Shown: piece by piece, positions 54,504-64,000 of the stretch | Numbering within the stretch: the first letter of the stretch is position 1 | How the letters are laid out: each line of letters begins with the position of its first letter | Source: Phytophthora hibernalis | Lineage: Eukaryota > Oomycota > Peronosporomycetes > Peronosporales > Peronosporaceae | Direction: 5' to 3' | NCBI GenBank assembly: GCA_012656075.1 | Contig: JAAKBF010000171.1 | Coordinates: forward strand, 1,364,001-1,428,000 | DNA: 64,000 nt | Translations under genes and position numbers: made by a program | The notes under the pieces: model-generated | What the model saw: only the letters and a program-made list of their open reading frames with translations | Databases searched by the model: none | What the model was told of the DNA's origin: nothing

Positions 54504-54820
54504 TGTCCCGTATCTTGGTTCTCGCCCCTTGGTCCGGACACGCGTCTGACTTCTCCGCTGGCGCGTCATATTCACGTTGAAGTACGTCAAGTGTGTCACC
54601 CTCCTCGTGCCGCTTAGAGCACGCCATCCGTTCTACCCTATCACCAGGTCCAGATCCATCACTCAGTCATATTCCCGGAACTGTGACCTCTTGTCTCAGA
54701 CAATCTCGTCTGGGCGTCCCATTCTTGAAAACGCGCATCACCACAACCGCCCCTTGCACGTAGTCGTTGCCGCACAACGGCATCACTGCGAGTACATTGG
54801 TCGCGATAACTCGATTCGTC

Positions 54821-57498
54821 ATGTCTTCCTGGCACTCTGCCCGCGGCTCCGATCTCGACGAAGATGGTAGTCCTCCGCCTTCCCCACCACCGCAACTCCG
54901 GGCGAGCTCCGCGATCACATGCGCGAGCTTCAGGATCGAGTCGATCGGCTCACCAGACAGCTGCAAGACGTGTCGGATGCAGGTGACACAGCGATCCGCA
55001 ATCAGGCCCAAACTCAGTTGTTGTTGCTGTAATCCACCCACGATCTCCGTACTGTCGAGCGGTGTCGCAATCGACAGCAGGATGAGTTGCGCCGTCTCAG
55101 AGACGAAGTCAGTCGTCTGCGGGCTCAGTCCGATCCGGATGACGATTCCAGATCTCGGATCCAGACCAGCAGGTCATGGAGCAGACTGCCGAGCTGTGGA
55201 ACCTGGAACGCGATCTCAACCATACGTCGCGCCAACGGGACGATGTTCAGGCAGAGCTTGACCGCGTGCTACGCTTGCGGGGTCAGGATCTCGCGGACAT
55301 GGATCGCCTCGCCCGTGAGGCTCAATTGGCTGGCGATGATATCGAGCAAGCTCTGGACTAATATCGTCAAGCCAGCGTTACCATTGCAGATCTTCACCAG
55401 GACTTGATGACGCGGACATCCACCACGTCCGCTCAGAAGGTCGTTTGAACGCGCTCGAAGCGGAGCCTGGCCCGCCGTGATGCTCAACCGCCTTCCGCTA
55501 CGTTAGCATGCATGATATCCGAACGAGACCGAGCGCTGTCCGACCGGAACTTATGCCGATCCGAGCTGCGTGTCGCTCGCGAGGATCTGACTGCTGCACG
55601 TGCTGAGCTGGATCCGGTGGTCTGCACCGGGATCAAGAGCGGACGCGGGCGACAGATCTCGGTACGTTTACCTTTCCAGTATGTACCTGATGAGATTTTC
55701 AGCTCACCTATGTTATTGATCCAGGGCGAGATCTCAGTGCCACACGCCTCTCTCTGACGGCCTTGCAACAGCATCTGGCCGACTTGGAAGATCTGCGTTC
55801 TGTCTTGGAATGTGAGAACGCGTCTCTATTGGTGGAGAGAGGTGGCGCAACAGCGATTGGCCATTGTAGCTACTGCCATCGGTACGCCACCTCCGATCCT
55901 CCTGCGGGTGCACGTCGCCACGCCTGTCGGATCAGATTTACCTCCGCCCGGCCCGAACGACCAACCGTGTGGAGGGAGACGCCGCGTGGGGAGACATGCC
56001 GGCAGCACTCGATCAGGACCAGGATAAACAGGACGGTGATGAGCTTCGTGATCCCTCCCAGAGCTCGCCCGCCGGTGGGTCTCATGCGGCCGGCCAATCC
56101 AACGATCCAGCTGGCAGCTCAGATCAAGATCCGTCAAATCGTCCGCGCAGCCGCTCGTCTTCTGCGGAGACCATTCTGTCGCATCCTCACAAGTCACGAT
56201 CTATTGACATCGACGATGAAGACGAGGATCCGCCGTCGGAGATCGACGACGAAAATGGCGGCGGCGAAGGATCTGACGGCGTCGACGGTTCTCAAGGAGA
56301 TGACTCGCATTCAGGACATTCCGGGTCGCTGCCACGATCTGCAGGAGTTCTCCACGTCATGATCCTGAAGACTTCAACCGAGGAGATGATCGACCTTCTA
56401 ACGACGACGATTCCGACGACTCCGAAGCCGCGAACGACGCCTTCAATCAGGCCACCTTACGGGCTCTGGCGCAGTCTCGATCCGAGGATCGTCGTCAGAA
56501 ACACCCTACTCCACCCCGCAAAACTCCGGTCAGGACGGCTGGTGGAGGCGGTGGCCCTCCTGACTCACCCGACGGGTCGGACGACGAAGATCTTCACTCG
56601 GATCCTCGCCCTCCAACGCCGGACCGCAATACAGGCCCCGCGGCCGATCCGAATCGACCGGCCGCTCCGTTTGCACCCGACACATCTTGCATCCCAGGTC
56701 GAACTCAAAGCAGGGTGTTAGTCCCTGCCGACGTGGAGCCTTGGATCGTGGTTCAGCTCAACCGGGTCTCCATCGCGAATATGACTATTTCTGTCCTATT
56801 CCCGTACTTCCGATTCAGCCTGGTTGGATGTTTCCCGACGAGCAGAGGGGCATGCCCATGCCGAAACAGTTTCAGTACTGCGAGGACTTGATCACCGAGC
56901 AAAACGTCCAAGATATGCTGGCGACCAAGCCTTGGGAGATCTTGGAGAATCCTGGTAACGCCATGAGCTTTGATCCCGCTGTTGGGGTCGCCTGGGTGAC
57001 TTTTTATGGCAGTACCGGACCCATGAAGAACGTGACGCGCAAACCTACTGGGAGACCACGCACTCCTTTCCGATGTCCAAGTCGAAGATGGCTGCCAGCC
57101 CCTGGCTGGCTCGATACCGCAAGAGTCGAAGCAATCGTCGTGGTCACGCCGGAAACCGCTGGAAACAACTACTTGGACTCCTGATCACAACCATGCGTGA
57201 GGGCTGGTGTGATCTGGACATATTGTTGGACTTCTATTTCCTCCATTTTCCGTTGCGATCTGAGCGAGTGACTTGGTACCCCGGTGTGGCGGCACGTCTC
57301 GCCAATCTTGCGAATCCCAACGTGTCCCAAACTGAGCCGACCGATCTCCTGGAGGCGCTGGACGAGTGTAACGAAGATGATCCATGGCGCAACCATTATC
57401 GCGATACTCCAGAACGCCACCCTACGCACCAGATCCCGCGTCTGACTGGTAAGTTCTCCAACGTGCGTCCGGCCAGTGCTAGCGATGCGGCCCAATGA
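54821..57498 (+). pseudogene. Opposite-strand ORF of Gypsy-3: coiled coil, acidic region, C-terminal domain
   Basis: A likely start at 54821 reads MSSWHSARGSDLDEDGSPPP. After a frame change come heptad-rich stretches (RDHMRELQDRVDRLTRQLQD; RQQDELRRLRDEVSRLRAQ; RERDRALSDRNLCRSELRV). A central acidic, Ser/Asp-rich region follows (SIDIDDEDEDPPSEIDDENG). The C-terminal domain reads FQYCEDLITEQNVQDMLAT, then SKMAASPWLARYRKSRSNRR and TTMREGWCDLDILLDFYFLH, ending DAEDP-like NEDDPWRNHYRD. At least six frame changes or stops are present. The layout (coiled coil, acidic linker, globular end) suggests a structural or nucleic-acid-packaging protein. No known family. Confidence 0.65.
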
Positions 57499-57778
57499 GT
57501 AGATCCAGATTCCGCTCTCCGCACGCATGCTTGACGATATAGGGAGCAAAACGCAGCTATCCTTCTCTTCTAATACACGTTCATTTTGCGATCCCGCCTC
57601 TTAGATCTGGATCTGGTATTCGTAACTTCTTCATTATCTTGCCCGATTTCATATACACACAAACATGTAATCTCTGTCCTCCGAAATCGTGCCCTCCTCA
57701 CAACCCCATCCACTCTCTCCCGTTGATACGCCAGACCGCATCAACAGGTTTCGCCTCACTCCTCCTCGTGCGACTGCA

Positions 57779-59300
57779 TTACGCCGAACTGATTCCGATT
57801 CTCGCAATCCCGCAGGAACTGGTGTAGCAGCGCTCCACAGTTGAGATCTGCTTCGTCGGCCCAGCTCGGCTCCTCGTATCCACGCCAGTGCACCAGAAAT
57901 TCCCGGTGGATCCGACCGTATCTAGTCTTTTGCCTGATCTCATATCCGAGATCAGCTCGACTTCGTATTCGTCCGGTCCGAGATCTGCGATCCAGCTATC
58001 TTCAGGCAACAGCGCTTCATCAAAATCGGTGCGCTCCGTTTCTCCGGCCACCACTCGTATCTGTGGGCGACCTGGGAATTCCCGCACAGGCTTCAACTTC
58101 GATACATGGACAATTGGGAATAATCGGTATTCCGTTCCGTCGATCTGTAGCCTGACCGTATTTTCATTGATCTTCTCCGCGACCCGAAACGGTCCATGCC
58201 AGAAATGCGCTAACTTCCGGGCAAATCCTTCCTTCACCCGATCCAGATATAACCACACGCGAGATCCGGCTTCAATCGCATGTGGCTGCACTTCGTCGTT
58301 ATGAAGTTCGGCTTGAGCTTCGATCGCCTTCCGAAGTCTCTCGTTTACCTCTTCCCGGACCTGCGTGTAATATCGCCGGATCCGATAACGACATCTGCGG
58401 GGGTCGCGATCCTGACGTCAGGTGCTGCCCACCGGGATCGTTGCTTCGAGCGTGGATCTGGGATCCCATCCATGCACCAAATAGAACGGGATGTCGCCTG
58501 GGTCAGATCTTGAGCCGTATTTAGGGCGAATGTGAGTCGCTCCGCATACTCATCCCAATACCGCAGATTGACATCATGTACATACATCTTTAGCGCGCGA
58601 GTGATCGTCTGGACCATGCGTTCCGTCGTGCCGTTCGCCTGTAGTCGGTAAGCCATCGTGGCCCTCTGCCGCTGCCCCAAGATCTTGTTAAACGATCGAA
58701 AAAATCCGACATGAACCCCGGTTCCCGGTCGTGGCGGTTGGCTTCGCTTGCACCGAAACAGCGGAACACGCATTCCTCGTATGATTCTGCGATCGTCTGC
58801 GCCGTCCGTGAAGCGCTAGCCTTAGCAATAGCATATCCGGTGAAGAGATCCACCCAGATCAGCAGCTCAGTGTTACCTCTATACGACTTCGGTAACGACG
58901 GTATGTGATCCATAGCTATGATCAGGAACGGGTAGGATGCCTGGATGTTCCCGGGCGACTCGCCTCGGATTGTAGGACGACCCTTCCCGGTCTCGCAGTT
59001 TACACATTCTCCCACGTATCGCTGTACGCTGCGGTACAGACCCCTCCAGTGAAAGTGATCTCTGATCCGCTGATACGTTCGGTCAACGCCTTGATGACCT
59101 CCCTCCAGATTTGAATAGTAGTGATGTAGAACATCTTGTTGGAGTGTATCCGGAATAACCAGTCGCAACAGATTATCTCGATCTTCGCCTGTCTTCCGCC
59201 CGGGGACAGTAGAAGAGCAGATCGTCGCCGTCCGTTTCATAGTCTGCAGCAAGGTTACTGTATAACCGAGCCTCCTCTTGAGTGAGCTCGGCCACGTCAC
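57779..59300 (-). pseudogene. Gypsy-3 integrase, GPY/F module and chromodomain
   Basis: HHCC region: HHYYSNLEGGHQGVDRTYQR, then YVGECVNCETGKGRP. Core: LIIAMDHIPSLPKSYRG (Asp), HDREPGFMSDFFDRL (second Asp, normally SDR), QANGTTERMVQTITRALKMY (Glu). Then LAHFWHGPFRVAEKINENTV is the GPY/F module and LFPIVHVSKLKPV its end. The chromodomain reads YEVELISDMRSGKR, then a frame change over FWCTGVDTRSRAG. Frame breaks at about 58345-58773 and near the end. Confidence 0.87.
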
Positions 59301-59559
59301 CTGCCAGGTATTTCTTCATCCCTGCAATGCACGTCTCGTCATCTTGAGCTTTCCGGACCCTCTCGATCCTGAGATCTCGAGCAAACTCTTCCTGCAGTAC
59401 TCTCGGGGTTGATCTAGACCTAGCGCCCGATCGTATAGCGACCGGGGAGATCCTGACTACCGACTCCTCCGCCTGGACCGCCAGGATTTGGTCCATCAGA
59501 CGTAGGATCACCAGGTCCTGATAATCCTCTTCGTTCACAATGATCCCAAACTGTCGCTG

Positions 59560-59945
59560 TAAGGCCGCACCTGCCAGGCTATCCGCAATCTCGCTTGACA
59601 TGTAACCGCTCATGTTTCGACCATCCTCGAAGTCGATCTAATGCCTTCTGTTTCAGCAGCGTTAGCCCCGGGGCCTGGCAATCGATCTCACCCCGTACTT
59701 GCCGAATTACTTGCTTGGAATCACCGCAGATCACCAGCCGACCTTGGTCAACGTCCTCCAAGAGATCGAAACATAACAGAAGACCGTTGTACTCCGCCTC
59801 ATTCACGGTAAGGCCTTCGGCGTATCCCGATCGAGCGCTGAGAACCGTCCATTCTGGTAACTTCCATAGGATCGCGGTGTATGCGCCTCCGCCGCGCTTG
59901 ACCCGTGACGATTCGTCGAAGCTAACAACGTACAGTTTTTCATCT
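59560..59945 (-). pseudogene. Gypsy-3 second (archaeal-type) RNase H
   Basis: The minus strand reads KLYVVSFDESSRVKRGGGAY (first Asp), then GLTVNEAEYNGLLLCFDLLE (Glu), LVICGDSKQVIRQVRGEIDC (Asp) and, after a frame change at about 59600, SEIADSLAGAALQRQ (last Asp). The spacing D-E-D-D and the GGGAY and NEAEY wording fit RNase HI of archaeal or plant type rather than the standard retrotransposon RNase H. The first domain lies upstream at 60340-60090. Confidence 0.75.
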
Positions 59946-60089
59946 GCTTTTACTGTGGGTACAGGAACTTGGATCTGTCGTCTAGGCTCCTTTTGGGCGC
60001 GATCGCAATCAGCGCTTCGTCCACCTCGGATCGTGGAGTAAAACTAGCGGCCATCGCCTCCAAAATCTCGTCCTCTCCCTTGACACATT

Positions 60090-61437
60090 TCATGATTTCC
60101 AACGTCCATGGGGACAGGAGAGCACCCCACTGCCCCAAACGTCCTTGGAGGCCAGGGACCTGAACAGCCAAGCTAACGTGGAATGTCGCGTCACGATCCG
60201 GATCTCACGTCCCACCAACAGATTATAGTTTTGATCAAGGATCGGCAGCAGAGCTAACACATCCTTTTCCACCACATTGTAGTTCAGCTCGTTGGATTTC
60301 AACGTTCGACTGGCAAAGGTGACTGGGGTACACTTGATCGTGACTCTGCATCAGAGCTACCGAGATCGCCCAACCGCTAGCAAAGACGACTATGACAGGG
60401 AGGAGGCCCGGATCGAAATGTCGCAGTATCGGAGTAACAGCAATCTTGTCCTTCAGTGCTTCGAACGACTTGTATGCTCTGATCCATCTCTCATCAGCGA
60501 CGTCGAGACTGGGGTCTGGTGGGATCGTCACAAGGGCATCTGATGACTCCGGGTCGACGGAAAGTCCCCGATCTAGGATCCGGCGGAGGTCTGGGCGCCC
60601 CTTTAACTCAGCGAATTCTACTTCTCGCAGCTCGTACAAGACTGCGACATAGATCGCGTTGTCTTCAAGGAAACGACTATTGTAGTTCAAGCTGCCCAAG
60701 AACGACTGCATAGATCTGAGCGATCCTGGGAAAGGTATATCGGTTAGCGCCTTCAGATCTTTGGGATGGGCTTCAATACTTCTACTCGACACTTGGTGCC
60801 CCAAGTAATCCACTTTACGTAATCCCCAGAAGCTTTTCACCACGCTGATGGACAAGTTCCATTTGTCGCATGCATTCATCAGATTTTCCACGCGGCTACA
60901 CATCTGGTCCCATGATCCGGCGGTCACCAGGATATCGTCTATATAAGATCGACGTCCCAATACTGACGGCCGACCCGGATCTTCCAGTTCTTCGACCTCG
61001 AACAGATCCGTAACCGAATCCAATTGATCTGCCTGTGGAATCCGCGTGAAGCCGTATAGCGCGTTATCTATTAGTCGTTGATAGATATGGAGAGCGGTTT
61101 TCAAGCCAAATGGCATCAGATTCCACTCGACGAGTCCAAACGGAGTGATGAAGGCCGAAATCGCACGAGCGCGGTCCGTCATCGTCACCACCCAAAATCC
61201 GCTCGCCATGTCCAACGAACAATACCACAACACTTTATCGAGATCTTCCAGCAGATCATTGATCAGGGGCATCGGGTAGATCATAAGCCGAGTGAGTTCA
61301 TTCAACAGTCGATATTCAATACACAGACGTATATCAACCCCGTTTTTCTTGATAATCACTACGATTGGCGATGCCCACGGCGACGTCGAGTGTTGGATCA
61401 TCTTTGCCGCCAAGAGCCCTTTTATCAGATCTGACAC
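60090..61437 (-). pseudogene. Gypsy-3 reverse transcriptase and first RNase H
   Basis: One 400-codon frame holds STSPWASPIVVIIKKNGVDI, LCIEYRLLNELTRL, YCSLDMASGFWVVTMTD, LMPFGLKTALHIYQRLIDNA, RRSYIDDILVTAGSWDQM (intact YIDD) and LRKVDYLGHQVSSRSIEAH. RNase H begins LPVIVVFASGWAISVALMQS, where the first catalytic Asp of the usual TDAS motif is missing. It continues in another frame as LKSNELNYNVVEKDVLALL and IRIVTRHSTLAWLFR. The RT is largely intact; the RNase H is altered in a way that seems characteristic of the lineage. Confidence 0.87.
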
Positions 61438-61462
61438 CTTCTCACGGAACTGCGGTGCTAGC

Positions 61463-62532
61463 TTACATCAATGTCACATGAGCGGCAGGTGGTAACGCGT
61501 TGCCCTTGCCGATCAGTAGATACCGCTTCTGCCAGATAATCTTGCGCAAGCGGTCGATCTCTTCGGGAGAATTATGCTCGGGATTACCTACTTGAATATC
61601 TTCGAGGGTCACTTCGTCTGTCGTGGCTGAGATCTCCGGCAACACCGCCAATTCACCTTCTGCATCTTCCGCCGAGAGATCGCCTGCCTGATGGAAATGG
61701 GTTTCAACCAGCTGGGGCGGATCTGGTTCGGGATCTGGTGTCCCCATCAGAGCCGGTCGGTCTCGGTCGGGATCTTCTTTGTCTCTGGTCGGCCTCTGAT
61801 GTCTTCGTTGCGGACAGTTTATCGAGTCGCTTCTTCAACATGGCTCGGCTCTCGATTTCCAGTTCGAGTTGGTGCTCCTGATCCAGATCTGAGTCGGGTA
61901 CCGGCTCGGTAGAGTGGACATCCACTTGATCCGGGTCTTCCACCTCAGGGTCTACCCCCAGGCATCCTCCCGTTACCGTAAACTTCGTTTCCTGCGATAG
62001 CCCGGAAGCTGGGTCTAGATTAGATACCAGTTGGGTTTCCTTAATCTCTTCCGACACGGACACCCCATTCTCGCTCGATCTAGCGCTTTCACTTCCTTCT
62101 CCAGTGATCTCTATCGCCGCTTGTCGTGCCGGTATCTCCGGATCCGTGTTTGTTGTCCGGAGTGATCTCCTACCCAGATATCGAAAAATACACGAACATC
62201 CCTGCCACAGTGATTTTGATTCGCGTCCTCCCTTCCGTGGTATACACGTTGGCGCCAATCCCAACACATTCTTGACTCTGACTCCTGTCGATATAGCACC
62301 CCACCTTACGAGCAAAAGTGGTGTCCACAATGGACACTTCGGCACCAGTATCAAAGAGTAAGATCGCCTTCTCATTGTAGATCTTGCCGACTAGCTTGGC
62401 CTGTCGGAACCATTTCCCTGGAGCGTGATGTTTCCAATATTCTCGGGATTCCCCTGGGAGGAGATCCATTGAAGGTCTACCGCCTGATCGGCGGAGTTCA
62501 TTGATCTTAGGACGACTAGAATTCGGGATCAC
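61463..62532 (-). pseudogene. Gypsy-3 protease and protease-RT linker
   Basis: AILLFDTGAEVSIVDTTFAR near 62370 carries the active-site DTG, and the frame continues QECVGIGANVYTTEGRTRIK. The linker (62100-61470) is Glu/Asp-rich (VDVHSTEPVPDSDLDQEHQL) and ends GNPEHNSPEEIDRLRKIIWQ and LIGKGNALPPAAHVTLM, the usual lead into RT. Frame changes at about 62170 and 61700. Confidence 0.8.
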
Positions 62533-63948
62533 AGTGGCTGCTTCCTCTTCCGTTGGCTTAAAACATTCTTTCCGTTCACGCTGTTCCCAATAGCCGCGTA
62601 GTTCTCCCTCTGTAGATCCAACGACATCTGGACTTCTGATTGGCTGAATTCGTCCGGATGTAAATCCGCAGTCGTCTTGACAACTCGTTTCTTGTGTGGA
62701 CCATATGTATTACCGTGTAGATCAGGTTGCTGACTACCTTGATCTACCGATAGCTTGTTCACAAATGCATAAATGCAGTACCTAGAACGCTCGGCTCGTA
62801 TCGGTTTCCAAACCGACGAGCGTCCTAGTTTAACATCTTCTCAGCCATTTCTGGCAACATCCCGGAGTGCTTGGTCGGGTTGTACCACTGGCGGATCTGA
62901 TTGTAGAACTCCTCCATCGGACACTTACCCACGTAGTGAAGCTCGCCACCTCCGCGGCATACGAACAGACAGTGGTCCGTAGGATGTCCTCGTTTACCAT
63001 ACTTCTGGCAAATGAAACGTTTCCAACATCCAGGGTCCGTGTGTTTGCGAGATCCGTAATGTGAGCAACGGTTGCGATCTTGTCCATCATATCTGCCTTG
63101 AGATCTGGGATCAGATGACGGTTGTTCGGGGAGGTCCGAGTGAGACGAGATTGTTCTTTCCCTTGCATATCGGCCGGAATCTCCCGCGGCTTCTCTTCGG
63201 CGGATGCCAGATAGACCCTGCGTAGATCTCATTCGGCTGCTGACCCGTCAGATCCGGAGTCGGATCCAGAGTCGGGGCTCGGGATCTGGATTGTGCGTAC
63301 CGCTCGCTTGGGTGCGGCCGTTTTGGTAGCGGTTGGCGCCTTCTGTCGGAATTTTGACCCGAATGCCGACCGCTTCTGCCTGTTTTGCGCCCTTTCTCTC
63401 GCGCAAAGCACTTCTTCCAAAGTGTCAGGGTCCGTCAGCCGTAGCAGCGTCAGTTGATCCGCCCGATCCTGATCACCTAAAGTTTCGATGAAATGATCTA
63501 CATGCTCACGGCGGTCTTTCGGGTCTCCGTCCTTGATCTTGAGTCGCGTGCGCAGAGCGGCGACGTTCAAACGGTGGAGACACTCTAACAGCGACTCGTC
63601 GGACCGCTTGCGGGCATGATAATATTGCCACACGACCGATACTCCCAATCCACAATATTGTACCTGGAAACTGCGTAGTAGATCGCTCCACGTGTTTCGT
63701 GTCGTTCGGTTCAGCTGGCGGTACGAGCTCTTAGCCGGTCCGGTCAATAGTTCAGCGAAGGTCAAACACTTTTCTCCATCTGACGCTTGGTCTCGGAGGA
63801 ACGCCGACTTGACTTTGCTGATCCAGGATCGAGCGCGGTCTTCGTCTTGATCTTTACCGGCGAATTCTTTCAAATCTGAAATCTCCGAGATCCGGACTCT
63901 TTGGATCATGGACGACCTGGTGGCGCCAGTTGACGTAGTGGCCACCAC
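62529..63948 (-). pseudogene. Gypsy-3 gag and zinc knuckle
   Basis: Gag opens in a frame from 63948: RVRISEISDLKEFAGKDQDE, ARSWISKVKSAFLRDQ, FAELLTGPAKSSYRQL, VSVVWQYYHARKRSDESLLE. It ends at 63229 with an acidic tail. A second frame (63232-62825) has RCSHYGSRKHTDPGCWKRFI, then CQKYGKRGHPTDHC and CRGGGELHYVGKCPMEEFYN, a pair of knuckle-like Cys/His motifs. A frame change separates them from the protease. The start may lie further right. Confidence 0.8.
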
Positions 63949-64000
63949 GGCTCGGCCTGAGCTAGGGGTTTCGAGATCGTCAGGATCATACTCCCACTGA

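Larger units (their letters stand above)
53400..54576 (-). repeat. Probable 3' LTR region of Gypsy-3, interrupted by a MITE
   Basis: It lies downstream of the Gypsy-3 opposite-strand ORF, is non-coding and GATC-rich like the element, and begins on the plus strand near TGTAGCAGGATCCG (53402). The partner LTR would be beyond 64000, so borders cannot be tested here. Confidence 0.35.
53400..64000 (-). mobile_element. Gypsy-3: Ty3/Gypsy element with two RNase H domains and an opposite-strand ORF
   Basis: On the minus strand: gag (63948), zinc knuckle, protease, RT, RNase H, second RNase H, integrase, GPY/F and chromodomain ending at 57779. On the plus strand 54821-57498 is an additional ORF. The element is cut by the window end, so the 5' LTR is not seen. 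Confidence 0.88.

Overview
The window looks like nuclear DNA of a plant-pathogenic oomycete of the Phytophthora/Peronosporales type. This rests on four sequence observations: a 7TM receptor fused to a phosphatidylinositol-phosphate kinase (GPCR-PIPK, an oomycete hallmark), a GP42-type transglutaminase elicitor relic, very short GT-AG introns (about 54-154 nt), and a dense gene block beside a large graveyard of Ty3/Gypsy, Copia, DIRS, Crypton, Helitron, MULE, Tc1/mariner and Merlin remnants. The species cannot be named from the sequence alone.

Layout. 28-4143 (-) is a decayed Mutator-like element (MULE) whose transposase is followed by a C48/Ulp1-like cysteine protease domain. 5219-17001 is the gene island: broken transglutaminase elicitor, SWEET sugar transporter with a 3' frameshift, Ser/Ala/Thr-rich GPI-type surface protein, divergent five-exon cyclophilin, broken Uma2-like nuclease gene, ribosomal protein eS4 (-), GPCR-PIPK (-), and a membrane-anchored cyclophilin that shares a 214-bp divergent promoter with the GPCR-PIPK gene. 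A 293-bp hairpin MITE (17172-17464) closes the island.

17752-64000 is almost entirely transposon-derived. Gypsy-1 (17752-24963, +) has both LTRs. A Helitron 3' end with helicase C-terminus (25156-26125, -) abuts a mariner transposase tail. A DIRS-like retroelement (26591-29711, -) is bounded by 214-bp inverted repeats. A Copia element (32636-43499, -) was split by insertion of Gypsy-2 (35716-43032, -) into its gag gene, with a recognisable 5-bp target duplication. A Crypton tyrosine recombinase (47819-49999, -) and a Merlin fragment (50226-50474, -) follow. Gypsy-3 (-) fills 54.4-64 kb and runs off the window.

The most interesting feature is the architecture of Gypsy-3 and Gypsy-2. Both carry a long ORF on the opposite strand between the chromodomain end of pol and the 3' LTR. 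Gypsy-3 also has two RNase H domains, the first lacking its first catalytic Asp and the second looking archaeal-type, as in the Tat lineage of plants. Almost every transposon gene here has frameshifts or stops, so most entries are pseudogenes. The host genes eS4, GPCR-PIPK, the GPI-type protein and both cyclophilins can be read as intact once introns are removed.
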